Below, piece after piece: positions 50,279-57,487 of a DNA stretch of 64,000 nucleotides (position 1 is its first letter; every line of letters begins with the position of its first letter). Both the position numbers and the translations under genes were made by a program. The notes under the pieces were generated by a model. That model was not told the origin of the DNA and searched no databases. It saw only the letters and a program-made list of their open reading frames with translations. The stretch lies in NCBI GenBank assembly GCA_963770315.1, contig CAVYPC010000001.1:1-64000 (forward strand), in the 5' to 3' direction. This DNA comes from VRUE01 sp963770315. GTDB taxonomy: Bacteria; Actinomycetota; Thermoleophilia; Solirubrobacterales; 70-9.

Positions 50279-50829
50279 AGGGAGGGGGTGGGGCTCGCCC
50301 TCACGAACAGCGGGGAGGTTCGGTTGAGCCCCACCCCCTCCCTTCTGAGCGCGCGCGTCAGATCGCCGTCATCGGCTCCAGTAGCTGCGGGGAGGAGACC
50401 GAGGCGTGGCGGCTGGCGGAGGAGGTCGGGCGGTTGCTCGCCGAGGCGGGGGCGACGGTCGTCTGCGGCGGGGGAGGCGGGGTGATGGAAGCGGTGGCTC
50501 GCGGTGCGGCGGGAGCCGGGGGCGAGGTGATCGGCATCCTGCCCTGGGTCTCGCCGGAGGACGCGAACCCACACTGCACCCACGTGGTTGCCACCGGGAT
50601 CGGCCACGCGCGGAACCTCGCCGTCGCCGCCTCGGGCGAGGCGGCGATTGCGGTCGGCGGCGAATGGGGCACCCTCTCTGAGATCGCCCACGCCCGCAAC
50701 CTGGGGCGGACCGTGGTGGCGCTGCGCAGCTGGAGCGTCTCGGGGCGCCAGCAGATGGAGGGAGGCCCGGGGATCGTTCCCGCCGAGACCCCCGCCGAGG
50801 CGGTCGCGGCCGCCCTAGCCGCGATCTGA
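50275..50829 (+). CDS. LOG-like / TIGR00725 family protein
   Basis: A 184-residue Rossmann-like protein. The core IAVIGSSSCGEETEAWRLAEEVG, CGGGGGVMEAVARGA and IAVGGEWGTLSEIAHARNLG correspond to the Lysine-decarboxylase-like (LOG) fold, whose PGGxGTxxE motif here reads VGGEWGTLSE. Members include cytokinin-activating and nucleotide-binding proteins; the function here is unknown. The only in-frame start is the GTG at 50275 overlapping the helicase stop, so perfect hairpin I is encoded in its first 23 codons. Confidence 0.8.
   Translation: MKGGGGARPHEQRGGSVEPHPLPSERARQIAVIGSSSCGEETEAWRLAEEVGRLLAEAGATVVCGGGGGVMEAVARGAAGAGGEVIGILPWVSPEDANPHCTHVVATGIGHARNLAVAASGEAAIAVGGEWGTLSEIAHARNLGRTVVALRSWSVSGRQQMEGGPGIVPAETPAEAVAAALAAI
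50278..50344. repeat. Inverted repeat I at the start of the LOG-like gene
   Basis: Arms 50278-50295 and 50327-50344 are perfectly complementary over 18 bp (GGGAGGGGGTGGGGCT block), with a 31 nt loop. The arm composition resembles the arms of D and G, but no core is present. It starts at the helicase stop codon and, unlike the other hairpins, appears to be translated. It could terminate the helicase message or limit translation of the next gene. Confidence 0.75.
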
Positions 50830-52191
50830 TTCACCTCCTGGCCAGAGTTGGCGCAGGGCGAGGATCGCGAGGGCGTGGGACCAGGCGAGGGGGGTGGTCG
50901 AAGTGGGAAGGCCGGTCTGCGCGTCGACGCGCTCGGGAAGGAGGCCGAGCGGGGTGGCGGCTCGGCGCAGGTCGGCGATCAGCCGCAGCGCTGCGCGGCG
51001 CTCGCCAAGCGCGGCGAGGCTCCAGGCGGCCCAGGCCGTGGGGGCGGTCCATGGGTCTTCACCGCCCGTCCAGCTCTCGGAGGGGACGATCCCGAAGGGG
51101 CCGGAGCGGGCGGCGAGGCCCAGCAGGGTTCGCCGGAGCACAGGGAAGAGGGCGGGGCGGGGGAAGGGGCGCACCGCCCAGGCCGCCGCCGAGTCCAGCC
51201 CCGAGCGAGGATTCCCGGCGTCCCGAACCAGACCGCGGGGAGTCGCGAAGAGGTGCCGGATGTGGGCGGCGCCGGCGCCGGAGGCGATGGCGTTGGCGAG
51301 GTAGTCGCCGGGGTCGCCCTCCTGGTAGTCGGCCCGTCCCCTCCACGCGGTCGCTCGCCGCGGCGCCGGGAGCCCGGCGGCGCGTCTTGCCGCGGCGGCC
51401 CAGCCGGCCGCGTCTCCCTGTGCGGCGCGGCCGGAGACGGGCGCGCCGTCTCCGCTGAAGCGAGCCGCCGCGCCGAGGTCGAGTCCGGCGAGGAGGCGTG
51501 CCACCCTGCGCGCCTCCGGCCGGTAGCCGGCCGAGGACATGGCGATCGCCGCGGTGGCCGCGTCGCGCGGCCAGACGTAGGCCCAGCCGTCGCGAGCCCC
51601 GGCGACGACCGCACCCGTTTGCCGGTCAGTGAGCGCCCGCAGCACCAGCAGCGAACGGAGGTACATCCGCCGCGCCCAGCCCGGAGCCGCAGGTCCCAGC
51701 GGCCGCGCTCCCGCCAGCCAGTGCCGGTCGGCACGGACCGCGCCCGGGCCGCCGATGCGCCGCACGACGACCGCCTTCTCACTGCCGAAGCGGGCGACCG
51801 TGCGCAGCACGTTGGTGCGCGGCACGTATCGCTGCCGGACCGAGTCGGCGCGCCACAGCGGCGGCGTCCTCCCGTTCTCGAGCCGCGCCCGCGCGACGAT
51901 CGCATCGCCAGCCGGCACCGTCCCGGTGACCTGCCGCTGCGCCGGGACGACAACCAGCGCCCGCCCCGCCGGTCCCGGCGCCCGCAGGTCGACCACGTCG
52001 CCGTAGGCATCGACCGCCGCGGCGCGCCCGCCGCCGCCGACCACCGCCGTGCCGAGGAACGGCGGTGGCAAGCCGGGCAGGCCAGGCGGCGTCCGCGGGT
52101 CGCCCCGCTGCCCACCCGACAGCGCCAGCGCCGCCAGGACCACGGCGCCAAGCACGATTCCTGCACGGGCCCAGGCCATGGGCCAATCCAA
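50815..52191 (-). CDS. Glycoside hydrolase family 15-like (glucoamylase-type) protein
   Basis: A 458-residue protein with an N-terminal hydrophobic signal/anchor (IVLGAVVLAALALS). Marks of the GH15 alpha/alpha barrel are WAYVWPRDAATAAIAMSSAGY, the acidic PSESWTGGEDPWTAPTAWAAW, and LPERVDAQTGLPTSTTPLAWSHA near the end. The first 150 residues form the beta-sandwich domain common in GH15. It probably cleaves alpha-glucosidic bonds outside the cytoplasm. It is smaller than usual. Convergent 15 bp overlap with the LOG gene. Confidence 0.72.
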   Translation of the reverse strand: MDWPMAWARAGIVLGAVVLAALALSGGQRGDPRTPPGLPGLPPPFLGTAVVGGGGRAAAVDAYGDVVDLRAPGPAGRALVVVPAQRQVTGTVPAGDAIVARARLENGRTPPLWRADSVRQRYVPRTNVLRTVARFGSEKAVVVRRIGGPGAVRADRHWLAGARPLGPAAPGWARRMYLRSLLVLRALTDRQTGAVVAGARDGWAYVWPRDAATAAIAMSSAGYRPEARRVARLLAGLDLGAAARFSGDGAPVSGRAAQGDAAGWAAAARRAAGLPAPRRATAWRGRADYQEGDPGDYLANAIASGAGAAHIRHLFATPRGLVRDAGNPRSGLDSAAAWAVRPFPRPALFPVLRRTLLGLAARSGPFGIVPSESWTGGEDPWTAPTAWAAWSLAALGERRAALRLIADLRRAATPLGLLPERVDAQTGLPTSTTPLAWSHALAILALRQLWPGGESDRG

Positions 52192-52255
52192 CCAGCCTCG
52201 TCCCGCCCCGGTCGCTAGCCTTCCGCTGCGCGGGCGCCGCCAGGCCCCAGCACAA

Positions 52256-52328
52256 GGCGAGGTAGCTCAGTTGGTAGAGCACACGACTGAAAATCGTGGT
52301 GTCGTGGGTTCGATTCCCACCCTCGCCA
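52256..52328 (+). tRNA. tRNA-Phe (GAA)
   Basis: A complete 73 nt cloverleaf: acceptor GGCGAGG pairs with CCTCGCC and discriminator A; the D arm is GCTC-AGTTGGTA-GAGC; the anticodon stem CACGA/TCGTG encloses CTGAAAA, giving anticodon GAA (52289-52291); the T arm GTGGG-TTCGATT-CCCAC. No CCA is encoded. The 3' part from 52286 on is duplicated at 53146, marking an insertion site. Confidence 0.96.
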
Positions 52329-52346
52329 TTGCTCGATCGTGCTCGG
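52286..52346 (+). repeat. Left attachment-site copy (overlaps tRNA-Phe 3' half)
   Basis: 41 identical bases begin at ACTGAAAATCGTGG in the anticodon arm; one mismatch follows at the end of the acceptor stem (CTCGCC here, CTCGCA in the distal copy), then 15 identical bases (ATTGCTCGATCGTGC), one more mismatch and CGG. It retains the functional tRNA. Confidence 0.85.
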
Positions 52347-52362
52347 GGAGGACAGGGGGTCG

Positions 52363-52953
52363 ATGAGCGACGCCGAGCTGCTCGCATTTTCCAAACGCGT
52401 TGTGGATCGTGCCTGGGCCGACCTGCCTCCCCCTGATCGCAGCTTGCTGGAGGCAATTAGGGCCGAGGGACGCGATGCCACTGCTCGCCCGCTCGGCGCC
52501 TACACCGACGAGCTGCGGCGTTCTGCGGGCTACGCGAGCTTCCCGGCTGCAGAGCGACAGCGCCAGGACGCCGCCGCCGGCCTCTGGATTCCCGAACTGA
52601 GGCTGGTGCTTCTCAACGTCGCCCATCCCAGCTTTCAGGGTCTCGACCGGCACAGCCTGGGATGGGCGTTAGCCAGGGTCGCCTGGCACGAGTGGGGCCA
52701 TGCGCTTGCCTTTCACCGCGCCACGAGCGAGGACGTGTCTCGGGGCCGGGAGCTCCTGGCACTTGCGCCCCTCTCAATGGCCGAAAACGTCCGCTCTGCT
52801 GACTACCGTCAGCGCGAGTACACCCATGAGATCGTCGCCGAGGTCTATGCGCTGCTGATCAGTCGCCGGCGACGGGGCGCCACCGGAAGGCCGCCCTGGC
52901 TTTCAGCGAAAATCTATGAGCTAGTTAGGAGGGTAGTGGGATGGAACCAATGA
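52363..52953 (+). CDS. Zincin-like metallopeptidase (HEWGH), cargo of the tRNA-Phe element
   Basis: A 196-residue protein. The zinc-peptidase motif is WHEWGHALAFH (H-E-x-x-H); the third ligand is probably the Glu of THEIVAEVYALL about 50 residues later, a gluzincin-like spacing. The first 80 residues are helical and charged. A basic helix (SRRRRGATGRPPW) precedes the end. There is no signal peptide, so it acts inside the cell. Related small intracellular zincins on mobile elements (ImmA/IrrE, ArdC-like) cleave repressors or counter host defence, but the family here is not identified. ATG 52363 with GGAGGACAGGGGG upstream. Overlaps the next gene by 4 bp (ATGA). Confidence 0.75.
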   Translation: MSDAELLAFSKRVVDRAWADLPPPDRSLLEAIRAEGRDATARPLGAYTDELRRSAGYASFPAAERQRQDAAAGLWIPELRLVLLNVAHPSFQGLDRHSLGWALARVAWHEWGHALAFHRATSEDVSRGRELLALAPLSMAENVRSADYRQREYTHEIVAEVYALLISRRRRGATGRPPWLSAKIYELVRRVVGWNQ

Positions 52954-53102
52954 GCTTGCCGCCCGGTTACCTCCTGCCCGAGGGGAAAACCATGCTGGAC
53001 ATCCTGCGCATGGATGCGGAGCTGCTGGCCAGCGAGGGCATCGGTCTCGAGTGGCCGGGCTTCGAGGAGCCCCCCGAGGGCTCCGAAGCCGACCCGGACT
53101 GA
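52950..53102 (+). CDS. 50-residue acidic protein coupled to the zincin
   Basis: Begins at the ATG that overlaps the zincin TGA (ATGA) and ends at 53102. The sequence is MSLPPGYLLPEGKTMLDILR followed by a helix with MDAELLASEGIG and an acidic tail (EEPPEGSEADPD). It is strongly acidic with two proline-rich ends. Tight overlap suggests translation with the zincin and a role as its partner, inhibitor or substrate; this is inference. No relative recognised. An alternative ATG lies nine bases upstream in the same frame. Confidence 0.6.
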   Translation: MSLPPGYLLPEGKTMLDILRMDAELLASEGIGLEWPGFEEPPEGSEADPD

Positions 53103-53145
53103 TCAAATCCTGAAGGTGTGAGCGCTGGGCCAGCCGGCTTGAGTA

Positions 53146-53206
53146 ACTGAAAATCGTGGTGTCGTGGGTTCGATTCCCACCCTCGCAATTGCTCGATCGT
53201 GCCCGG
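53146..53206 (+). repeat. Right attachment-site copy (3' half of tRNA-Phe only)
   Basis: Repeats the anticodon arm, T arm and 3' acceptor strand of tRNA-Phe plus the following 18 bp. The 5' half is missing: the preceding bases (GGCTTGAGTA) cannot form an acceptor or D arm, so it does not make a tRNA. It marks the distal end of the insertion. Confidence 0.85.
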
Positions 53207-53234
53207 CTCTCCGGTCCCTTACCGTGGGCAGGGC

Positions 53235-53633
53235 ATGAGTGGGTCGAACTTCGAGTTGACACCGATTGGAGCGGTCGAGTCGACGCTGGTCGATCGGGCT
53301 TTGGCGCCCAAGCAGGGAGACGAGGGGGCGCCTGAGGCGTCGATCGTCTTCGAGCCGGGTGTGATCGAGGCGCTCGACGGGATCCGGCCCGGGGACGAGA
53401 TCATCGTCCTCACCTGGCTCGACCGCGCCGATCGCGAGACCCTGCGGGTTCACCCGCGCGGCGATCCCGCCAACCGGGTTCGTGGAGTGTTCGCCACCCG
53501 CTCTCCCGACCGGCCCAACCCGATCGGGCTGCACCCGGTGGAGGTGGTCTCGGTCGAGGGCGCGACGATGCGGGTGCGGAACCTCGAGGCGATTGACGGC
53601 ACTCCGGTGCTCGACGTCAAGCCTGTGATCTGA
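53235..53633 (+). CDS. trmO: tRNA (N6-threonylcarbamoyladenosine37-N6)-methyltransferase TrmO/TsaA family
   Basis: A 132-residue single-domain TsaA/VirR-like protein. FELTPIGAVES begins the barrel; PGDEIIVLTWLDRADR, RGVFATRSPDRPNPIGLHPVEV and the closing GTPVLDVKPVI are the SAM-binding and signature segments. It methylates t6A37 in tRNA-Thr. E. coli TrmO has an additional C-terminal domain; this shorter form is common in actinobacteria and archaea. ATG 53235. Convergent 17 bp overlap with the hydrolase gene. Confidence 0.85.
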   Translation: MSGSNFELTPIGAVESTLVDRALAPKQGDEGAPEASIVFEPGVIEALDGIRPGDEIIVLTWLDRADRETLRVHPRGDPANRVRGVFATRSPDRPNPIGLHPVEVVSVEGATMRVRNLEAIDGTPVLDVKPVI

Positions 53634-54492
53634 GCGCGGCGTCGAGTGCGTCCGAGATCAGGTCGGGGCGTTCGATCTGGGGGTAGTGGGCGGCGTCGGG
53701 GAGCTCGATCGTCTCCACCCCGGTGCGCAACGCGCGGAGCCCGTCGAGGACCTCGGTGCGGGCCACCGGGTCGAGCAGCCCCCAGGCGAGGGTCAGGGGG
53801 CCGGGCCAGTCGCGGATCGCGCCATGCCAGCGCTCGGTGAGGCGTTCGCGCTCGGCCATGTAGTTGATAGTCAGGTGGGCGATGCGCTGGCCGCCGTTGT
53901 GGGAGATCAGCGACCACTGATCGGCTGCCTCATCGTCGCTTAGCGGGTGCCCGGGGGAGAAGACGCGCGAGAACTGGGCCCGGAAGCTCCTCTCGCTGGT
54001 CAGGCGGGCGAAGAGCGGGCCGAGCCGGCTGCGCAGCAGGTTCTGGCCGAGCGTCGGCTTCGCCAGGTGCAGCAGCATGCTGCCGTTGAAGAGCAGCACG
54101 CCTTCGATCTCGATCCCCAGCTCGCCGCGCAGGTCGCGGGCCATCAGCTCGGTGGCGACCGAGGTGCCCATGTCGTGGCCGACGACGAAGACCGGCGGCG
54201 AGCCGGCGCGGCGGACCAGCTCTTCGGCGGCGTCGGCCTGCCAGGCGAGCGTGTAGGCGTGGGCGCGCGGCTTCTCGGAGAGGCCGAAGCCGAGGAAGTC
54301 GAAGGCCAGCGTCGCCTGCCCGCTGCGCAGCTCGAACAGGGGACGCCAGTCATAAGAGCTGGAGGGGAAGCCGTGCAGGAAGAGCAGCAGGGGCGCTTCG
54401 CTTCCCTCCTGGCGGTGGACGAAGAGCTGCCGGCCGAGTACCTCCTCGACGGTCCCGGCGTCGCGCCAGCGCCGCACCCTCTCGGTCAGCAC
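53617..54492 (-). CDS. Alpha/beta hydrolase, haloalkane dehalogenase/epoxide hydrolase type
   Basis: A 291-residue hydrolase. The oxyanion segment is LFLHGFPSSSYDWR, the nucleophile elbow is VVGHDMGTSVA with Asp as nucleophile, the acid region is WGLLDPVAR, and the histidine is in LPDAAHYPQIERP. An Asp nucleophile in GHDMG points to epoxide hydrolase or dehalogenase chemistry rather than a serine esterase. It is 7 bp downstream of the FAH gene on the same strand, so the two may act in one degradation pathway. Confidence 0.87.
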   Translation of the reverse strand: MLTERVRRWRDAGTVEEVLGRQLFVHRQEGSEAPLLLFLHGFPSSSYDWRPLFELRSGQATLAFDFLGFGLSEKPRAHAYTLAWQADAAEELVRRAGSPPVFVVGHDMGTSVATELMARDLRGELGIEIEGVLLFNGSMLLHLAKPTLGQNLLRSRLGPLFARLTSERSFRAQFSRVFSPGHPLSDDEAADQWSLISHNGGQRIAHLTINYMAERERLTERWHGAIRDWPGPLTLAWGLLDPVARTEVLDGLRALRTGVETIELPDAAHYPQIERPDLISDALDAALRSQA

Positions 54493-54499
54493 GCGTCGC

Positions 54500-55369
54500 T
54501 CACCCGCCGGCGAGGAAGCCCTCGGGCTCGGCGACCACGGGGTTGACCAGCTCGCCGATGCCCTCGATCTCGACCCGCACGGTGTCGCCGACGTGGAGCA
54601 GGTTGTCGCGGACCGGCTGGCGGCCGAGGCCGACGCCGGAGGGGGTGCCGGTGGCGATCGTGTCGCCGGGCTCGAGCGTGAAGGCTTCGGAGAGGTGGGA
54701 GACCTGCTGGAAGCAGTCGAAGACCATCTCGCCGGTGCTGGCGTCCTGGCGCAGCTCGTCGTTGACGAAGCAGCGGATCCGCAGGTCCTGGGGGTCGCCG
54801 AGCTCGTCGGCGGTCACCAGCCAGGGCCCGAGCGGCCCGTGGGTGTCGAAGGACTTGCCGATCGTCATCGTCTGCGCGCGCCCCTGCCAGTCGCGCACGC
54901 TGATGTCGTTGGCGCAGGTGTAGCCGGCGATCGCCTCGTGCGCCCGCTCGGGCGGCACGTGCCGGCAGCGCTTGCCGATCACCACCGCCAGCTCGGCCTC
55001 GTAGTCGAGGAAGGTGGAGACCTTCGGCATGTGGATCTCGTCCCCAGGGCCGACCACGCAGGTCGCCTGCTTGTTGAAGAAGACCGGCACTTCGGGCGCC
55101 TCCATGCCCATCTCGGCGATGTGGTCGGCGTAGTTGAGCGCGATCCCCAGGTACTTGCGCGGCGCCGCGGGGGCCAGCAGCCGCACCGCGGAGAGCGGGA
55201 GGCGGGGGGCGCCGTCTGCCAGCTCCTCCAAGCCGGCTTGGCCGACCCGATCGAGAGCCGCCGCCGGTTCGGTGGGCGCGTCCGTGGAGGAGAGGTCGGC
55301 GATCTCCTCGCCGTCGACGACCCCGAGCGCCGGGGCGCTCCCGTCCGTGACAAACCGGCAGAGCTTCAT
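54500..55369 (-). CDS. Fumarylacetoacetate hydrolase (FAH) family protein
   Basis: A 289-residue protein from the ATG at 55369; an upstream in-frame extension overlaps the riboswitch region and is rejected. The N-terminal domain starts MKLCRFVTDGSAPALGVVDG. The FAH core has YLGIALNYADHIAEMG, the metal-binding DYEAELAVVIGK, ANDISVRDWQGR and GTIATGTPSGVG-like DTIATGTPSGVGLG. Members hydrolyse or decarboxylate acylpyruvates and hydroxymuconic intermediates of aromatic degradation. Confidence 0.9.
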   Translation of the reverse strand: MKLCRFVTDGSAPALGVVDGEEIADLSSTDAPTEPAAALDRVGQAGLEELADGAPRLPLSAVRLLAPAAPRKYLGIALNYADHIAEMGMEAPEVPVFFNKQATCVVGPGDEIHMPKVSTFLDYEAELAVVIGKRCRHVPPERAHEAIAGYTCANDISVRDWQGRAQTMTIGKSFDTHGPLGPWLVTADELGDPQDLRIRCFVNDELRQDASTGEMVFDCFQQVSHLSEAFTLEPGDTIATGTPSGVGLGRQPVRDNLLHVGDTVRVEIEGIGELVNPVVAEPEGFLAGG

Positions 55370-55425
55370 CGCGGTCGGACTCTCGCAGATAGCCGCGCGG
55401 CGCAGCCACTCGACTGGGGGTTCTC

Positions 55426-55431
55426 TAAAAT
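55426..55431 (+). promoter_or_regulatory. Candidate -10 box for the crcB operon
   Basis: TAAAAT at 55426-55431, in a strongly GC-rich gap, would start transcription near 55438, one base before the fluoride aptamer. No convincing -35 box is seen. The coincidence of start and aptamer supports both calls. Confidence 0.5.
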
Positions 55432-55438
55432 CCGCTGC

Positions 55439-55521
55439 GAGCGATGGGGCTCGCTCCCTCATAAGCGCGGTTCGATCCGCTGACGGTCCCTACCACGTCC
55501 ATCGACGCTGATAGGAGACCG
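55439..55521 (+). ncRNA. Fluoride riboswitch (crcB motif) with translational expression platform
   Basis: The aptamer (55439-55495) has P1 GAGCG/CGCTC around the loop ATGGGGCT, a second stem GCGG/CCGC (55467-55480), and CTGACGGTCCCTACC. These line up with the fluoride aptamer of Thermotoga petrophila. The pseudoknot pairs GGGGCT (55446-55451) with GGTCCC (55485-55490) in all six positions, counting two G-U pairs. CGGTCCCT (55484-55491) can instead pair with AGGAGACCG (55513-55521), which contains the crcB Shine-Dalgarno, with a single bulged A. Fluoride binding would free the ribosome site. Confidence 0.88.
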
Positions 55522-55526
55522 CCCGG

Positions 55527-55964
55527 ATGCAGGTAATGCGATTCGACCCTCGTCGTCTGGCCGCGATCTACGCTGGCGGCGTGCTCGGCGCACTGGCCCG
55601 GGTGGGCCTGTCCGAGGCGGCGCCGCACGGCCCGGATGGCTGGCCCTGGGCGACCTTCGCGGTCAACATGGCCGGCGCGCTGCTGCTCGGCTATTTCTTC
55701 GCCCGCCTCCGCGACCACCCCGAGGACAGCCTCGCCCACCCCTTTCTCACCACCGGGATCTGCGGCACGCTGACCACCTTCTCGACCATGCAGCTGGAGC
55801 TGTTCGAGATGGTCGACGGCGGGCACCTCGGGCTCGCCGCCGCCTACGCTGGCGCCACGCTCGCCATCGGCTACGCCTTCGTGCGGTTGGGCATCGCCAT
55901 GGAGAGCCGCCTGGCGACTTTCCCCCCTCATAGGGTCGGTAAGTCGCCAGAGGGGTCGTCGTGA
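55527..55964 (+). CDS. crcB1: Fluoride ion channel CrcB/Fluc, first subunit
   Basis: A 145-residue protein with four hydrophobic helices. Family marks are YAGGVLGALARVGL (N-terminal), the WPWATFAVNMAGALLLGY helix with the conserved Asn, and the central GICGTLTTFSTMQLE motif with the Phe-box TTFST. It exports fluoride as a dual-topology or hetero-dimer. It is directly preceded by the fluoride riboswitch. The extra C-terminal tail carries GGCGACTT/AAGTCGCC inverted bases (55914-55948) at DNA level. Overlaps crcB2 by 4 bp (GTGA). Confidence 0.93.
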   Translation: MQVMRFDPRRLAAIYAGGVLGALARVGLSEAAPHGPDGWPWATFAVNMAGALLLGYFFARLRDHPEDSLAHPFLTTGICGTLTTFSTMQLELFEMVDGGHLGLAAAYAGATLAIGYAFVRLGIAMESRLATFPPHRVGKSPEGSS

Positions 55965-56326
55965 ACGCGCCGGCTTGGATCGCCGTCGGCGTGCTCGGCG
56001 GCGCCGCCGCCGCGGCGCGCTTCCTGATCGACACCGCCGTCACCGCGCGCACCGACCACCCCTTCCCGCACGGCATCCTCGCCGTCAACATCGGCGGCGC
56101 GCTCGTCCTTGGCCTGGTCGCCGGCGCCGCGCTGGAAGGGCAGGCGCTGGTGATCGTCGCCGGCGGCGGCATCGGTTCCTTCACCACCTTCTCCACCTGG
56201 ATCCTCGATTCGCACCGCCTCGCCGACGCCGGCCACACCCATCTCGTCTGGCTCAACCTCGGCCTCTCGCTGCTCGCCGGCTTCGCTGCCGTCGCCCTCG
56301 GCCACTGGCTCGGCGGGGAGCTTTAG
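55961..56326 (+). CDS. crcB2: Fluoride ion channel CrcB/Fluc, second subunit
   Basis: A 121-residue protein, four helices. WIAVGVLGGAAAAARFLID, PFPHGILAVNIGGALVLGL and GGGIGSFTTFSTWILD are the same family motifs as in the first subunit. Paired small crcB genes encode two oppositely oriented subunits that form a heterodimer in actinobacteria and Bacillus. GTG start overlapping the crcB1 stop. Confidence 0.93.
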   Translation: MNAPAWIAVGVLGGAAAAARFLIDTAVTARTDHPFPHGILAVNIGGALVLGLVAGAALEGQALVIVAGGGIGSFTTFSTWILDSHRLADAGHTHLVWLNLGLSLLAGFAAVALGHWLGGEL

Positions 56327-56333
56327 CGTCGCC

Positions 56334-56369
56334 TTCGCGCTTTGTGCCGCATTGTGCGACAAAGGCGAA
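56334..56369. terminator. Hairpin after crcB2
   Basis: TTCGC-G-CTTTGT (56334-56345) pairs with ACAAAG-GCGAA (56359-56369) over 11 bp with one bulged G and a 13 nt loop. It lies 8 bp past the crcB2 stop in the 99 bp gap before the nuclease gene. No T run follows, so termination is likely but unproven. Confidence 0.4.
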
Positions 56370-56425
56370 CGCGCAAGCCCCCTCGCCGTAACGAGCCGTC
56401 CGCGCCTCGGTTTACCTTGGCTGAA

Positions 56426-57481
56426 ATGGAGCAGCTCGATCCAACGATGTTCCAGGAGGCGCTGATCGACACCGTCGGCGGCGCGCCCGCAAAGCCCTCG
56501 ACGCCTGCCCCACCGCCCGCCCGCGTCTGCCTGCGGGACCTCGAGGACGGCCAGCGTGTAAAGGGGGTCTACGCCGTGCGCGAGCGTGAGCTGCGGCGCA
56601 AGCGCAACGGCGAGCCCTGGCTGCGGCTGGTGCTCGGCGACGCCAGCGGCGGCGCCGAGGCGGTCGCCTGGGAGGACGCCGAGGCGCTCTACGCGCTCGC
56701 CGCGCCGGGCAGCGCCGTCGAGGTCGCCGGCGTCTTCGAGATGAGCGAGCGCTGGGGGGCGAAGATCAAGCTCTCCGGGCTGCACGAGGCCGCCGCGGAC
56801 TCCTACGACCGCGCCGACCTCGCGGCCGAGTCGGAGGTCTCCTTCGAGGATCTCGAGGGCAAGCTGCGCCAGCTGCTGGACACGGTCCAGGAGCCGCAGC
56901 TGCGCGAGCTGCTCGACCGCTTCTTCGGCGAGCGCTCGGACATCTGGGCGCGCTTCCGCGACGCCCCCGCGGCGAAGGTTTACCACCAGGCCTACCGCCA
57001 CGGCCTGCTCGAGCACACCGTCTCGGTCGCCCAGGCGGTCAGCGCCGCCGCCAACTTCTTCCCCGGCATCGACCGCGAGGTGGCGGTGGCCGGCGCGCTC
57101 CTGCACGACATCGGCAAGACCGTCGCCTACAACGACGACCCGCTGGCGATCGACCTCACCGACGCCGGCCGCCTGCAGGGCGAGATCCCGCTCGGCTACT
57201 ACACGGTGCGCCGCGAGATCGAGGAGATCCCCGGCTTCGACCCCGCCCTGGCCCAGGCCGTCCTCCACATCATCCTCAGCCACCACGGCTCGCTCGAGCA
57301 CGGCTCACCGGTGGTGCCCGCCACCCGCGAGGCCGTCCTCGTTCACATGATCGACAACCTCGGCGGCCGCCTCGGCAGCTTCGACCGCCTCGAGCGCCAG
57401 CTGCCAGCAGGCGAGTCCTGGTCCGGCTTCGACCGAGCCCTATCCGGCTCGGCGTACTTCGGCCAGCGCGACGCTGCCTAG
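56426..57481 (+). CDS. HD-domain 3'-5' exoribonuclease YhaM-like, with OB-fold
   Basis: A 351-residue protein. An OB-fold domain (about 30-130: VCLRDLEDGQRVKGVYAVRERE, PWLRLVLGDASGG) precedes an HD domain with HGLLEHTVSVAQAV, ALLHDIGKTVAY and ILSHHGSLEHGSPV. This order is that of B. subtilis YhaM/CvfD exonucleases, which trim single-stranded RNA or DNA. The ATG at 56426 is chosen; upstream in-frame codons are in the hairpin region. Confidence 0.88.
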   Translation: MEQLDPTMFQEALIDTVGGAPAKPSTPAPPPARVCLRDLEDGQRVKGVYAVRERELRRKRNGEPWLRLVLGDASGGAEAVAWEDAEALYALAAPGSAVEVAGVFEMSERWGAKIKLSGLHEAAADSYDRADLAAESEVSFEDLEGKLRQLLDTVQEPQLRELLDRFFGERSDIWARFRDAPAAKVYHQAYRHGLLEHTVSVAQAVSAAANFFPGIDREVAVAGALLHDIGKTVAYNDDPLAIDLTDAGRLQGEIPLGYYTVRREIEEIPGFDPALAQAVLHIILSHHGSLEHGSPVVPATREAVLVHMIDNLGGRLGSFDRLERQLPAGESWSGFDRALSGSAYFGQRDAA

Positions 57482-57487
57482 CCAGCG

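Larger units (their letters stand above)
52286..53206. mobile_element. Mini-element inserted at tRNA-Phe, bounded by 61 bp direct repeats
   Basis: A 61 bp sequence from the anticodon loop of tRNA-Phe through 18 bp past its end (52286-52346) recurs directly at 53146-53206 with two mismatches. This is the typical attL/attR footprint of a tyrosine-recombinase element that rebuilds the tRNA 3' end. The 860 bp unit carries two overlapping genes (zincin and a 50-residue partner) and no integrase, so it is a remnant, or a satellite mobilised in trans. The enclosed codons are less G/C-biased than the surroundings. Confidence 0.75.

Noticed and set aside
53146..53206. Second tRNA-Phe gene
   Set aside because: Only the 3' half is present; no acceptor 5' strand or D arm. 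It is an attachment-site duplication.
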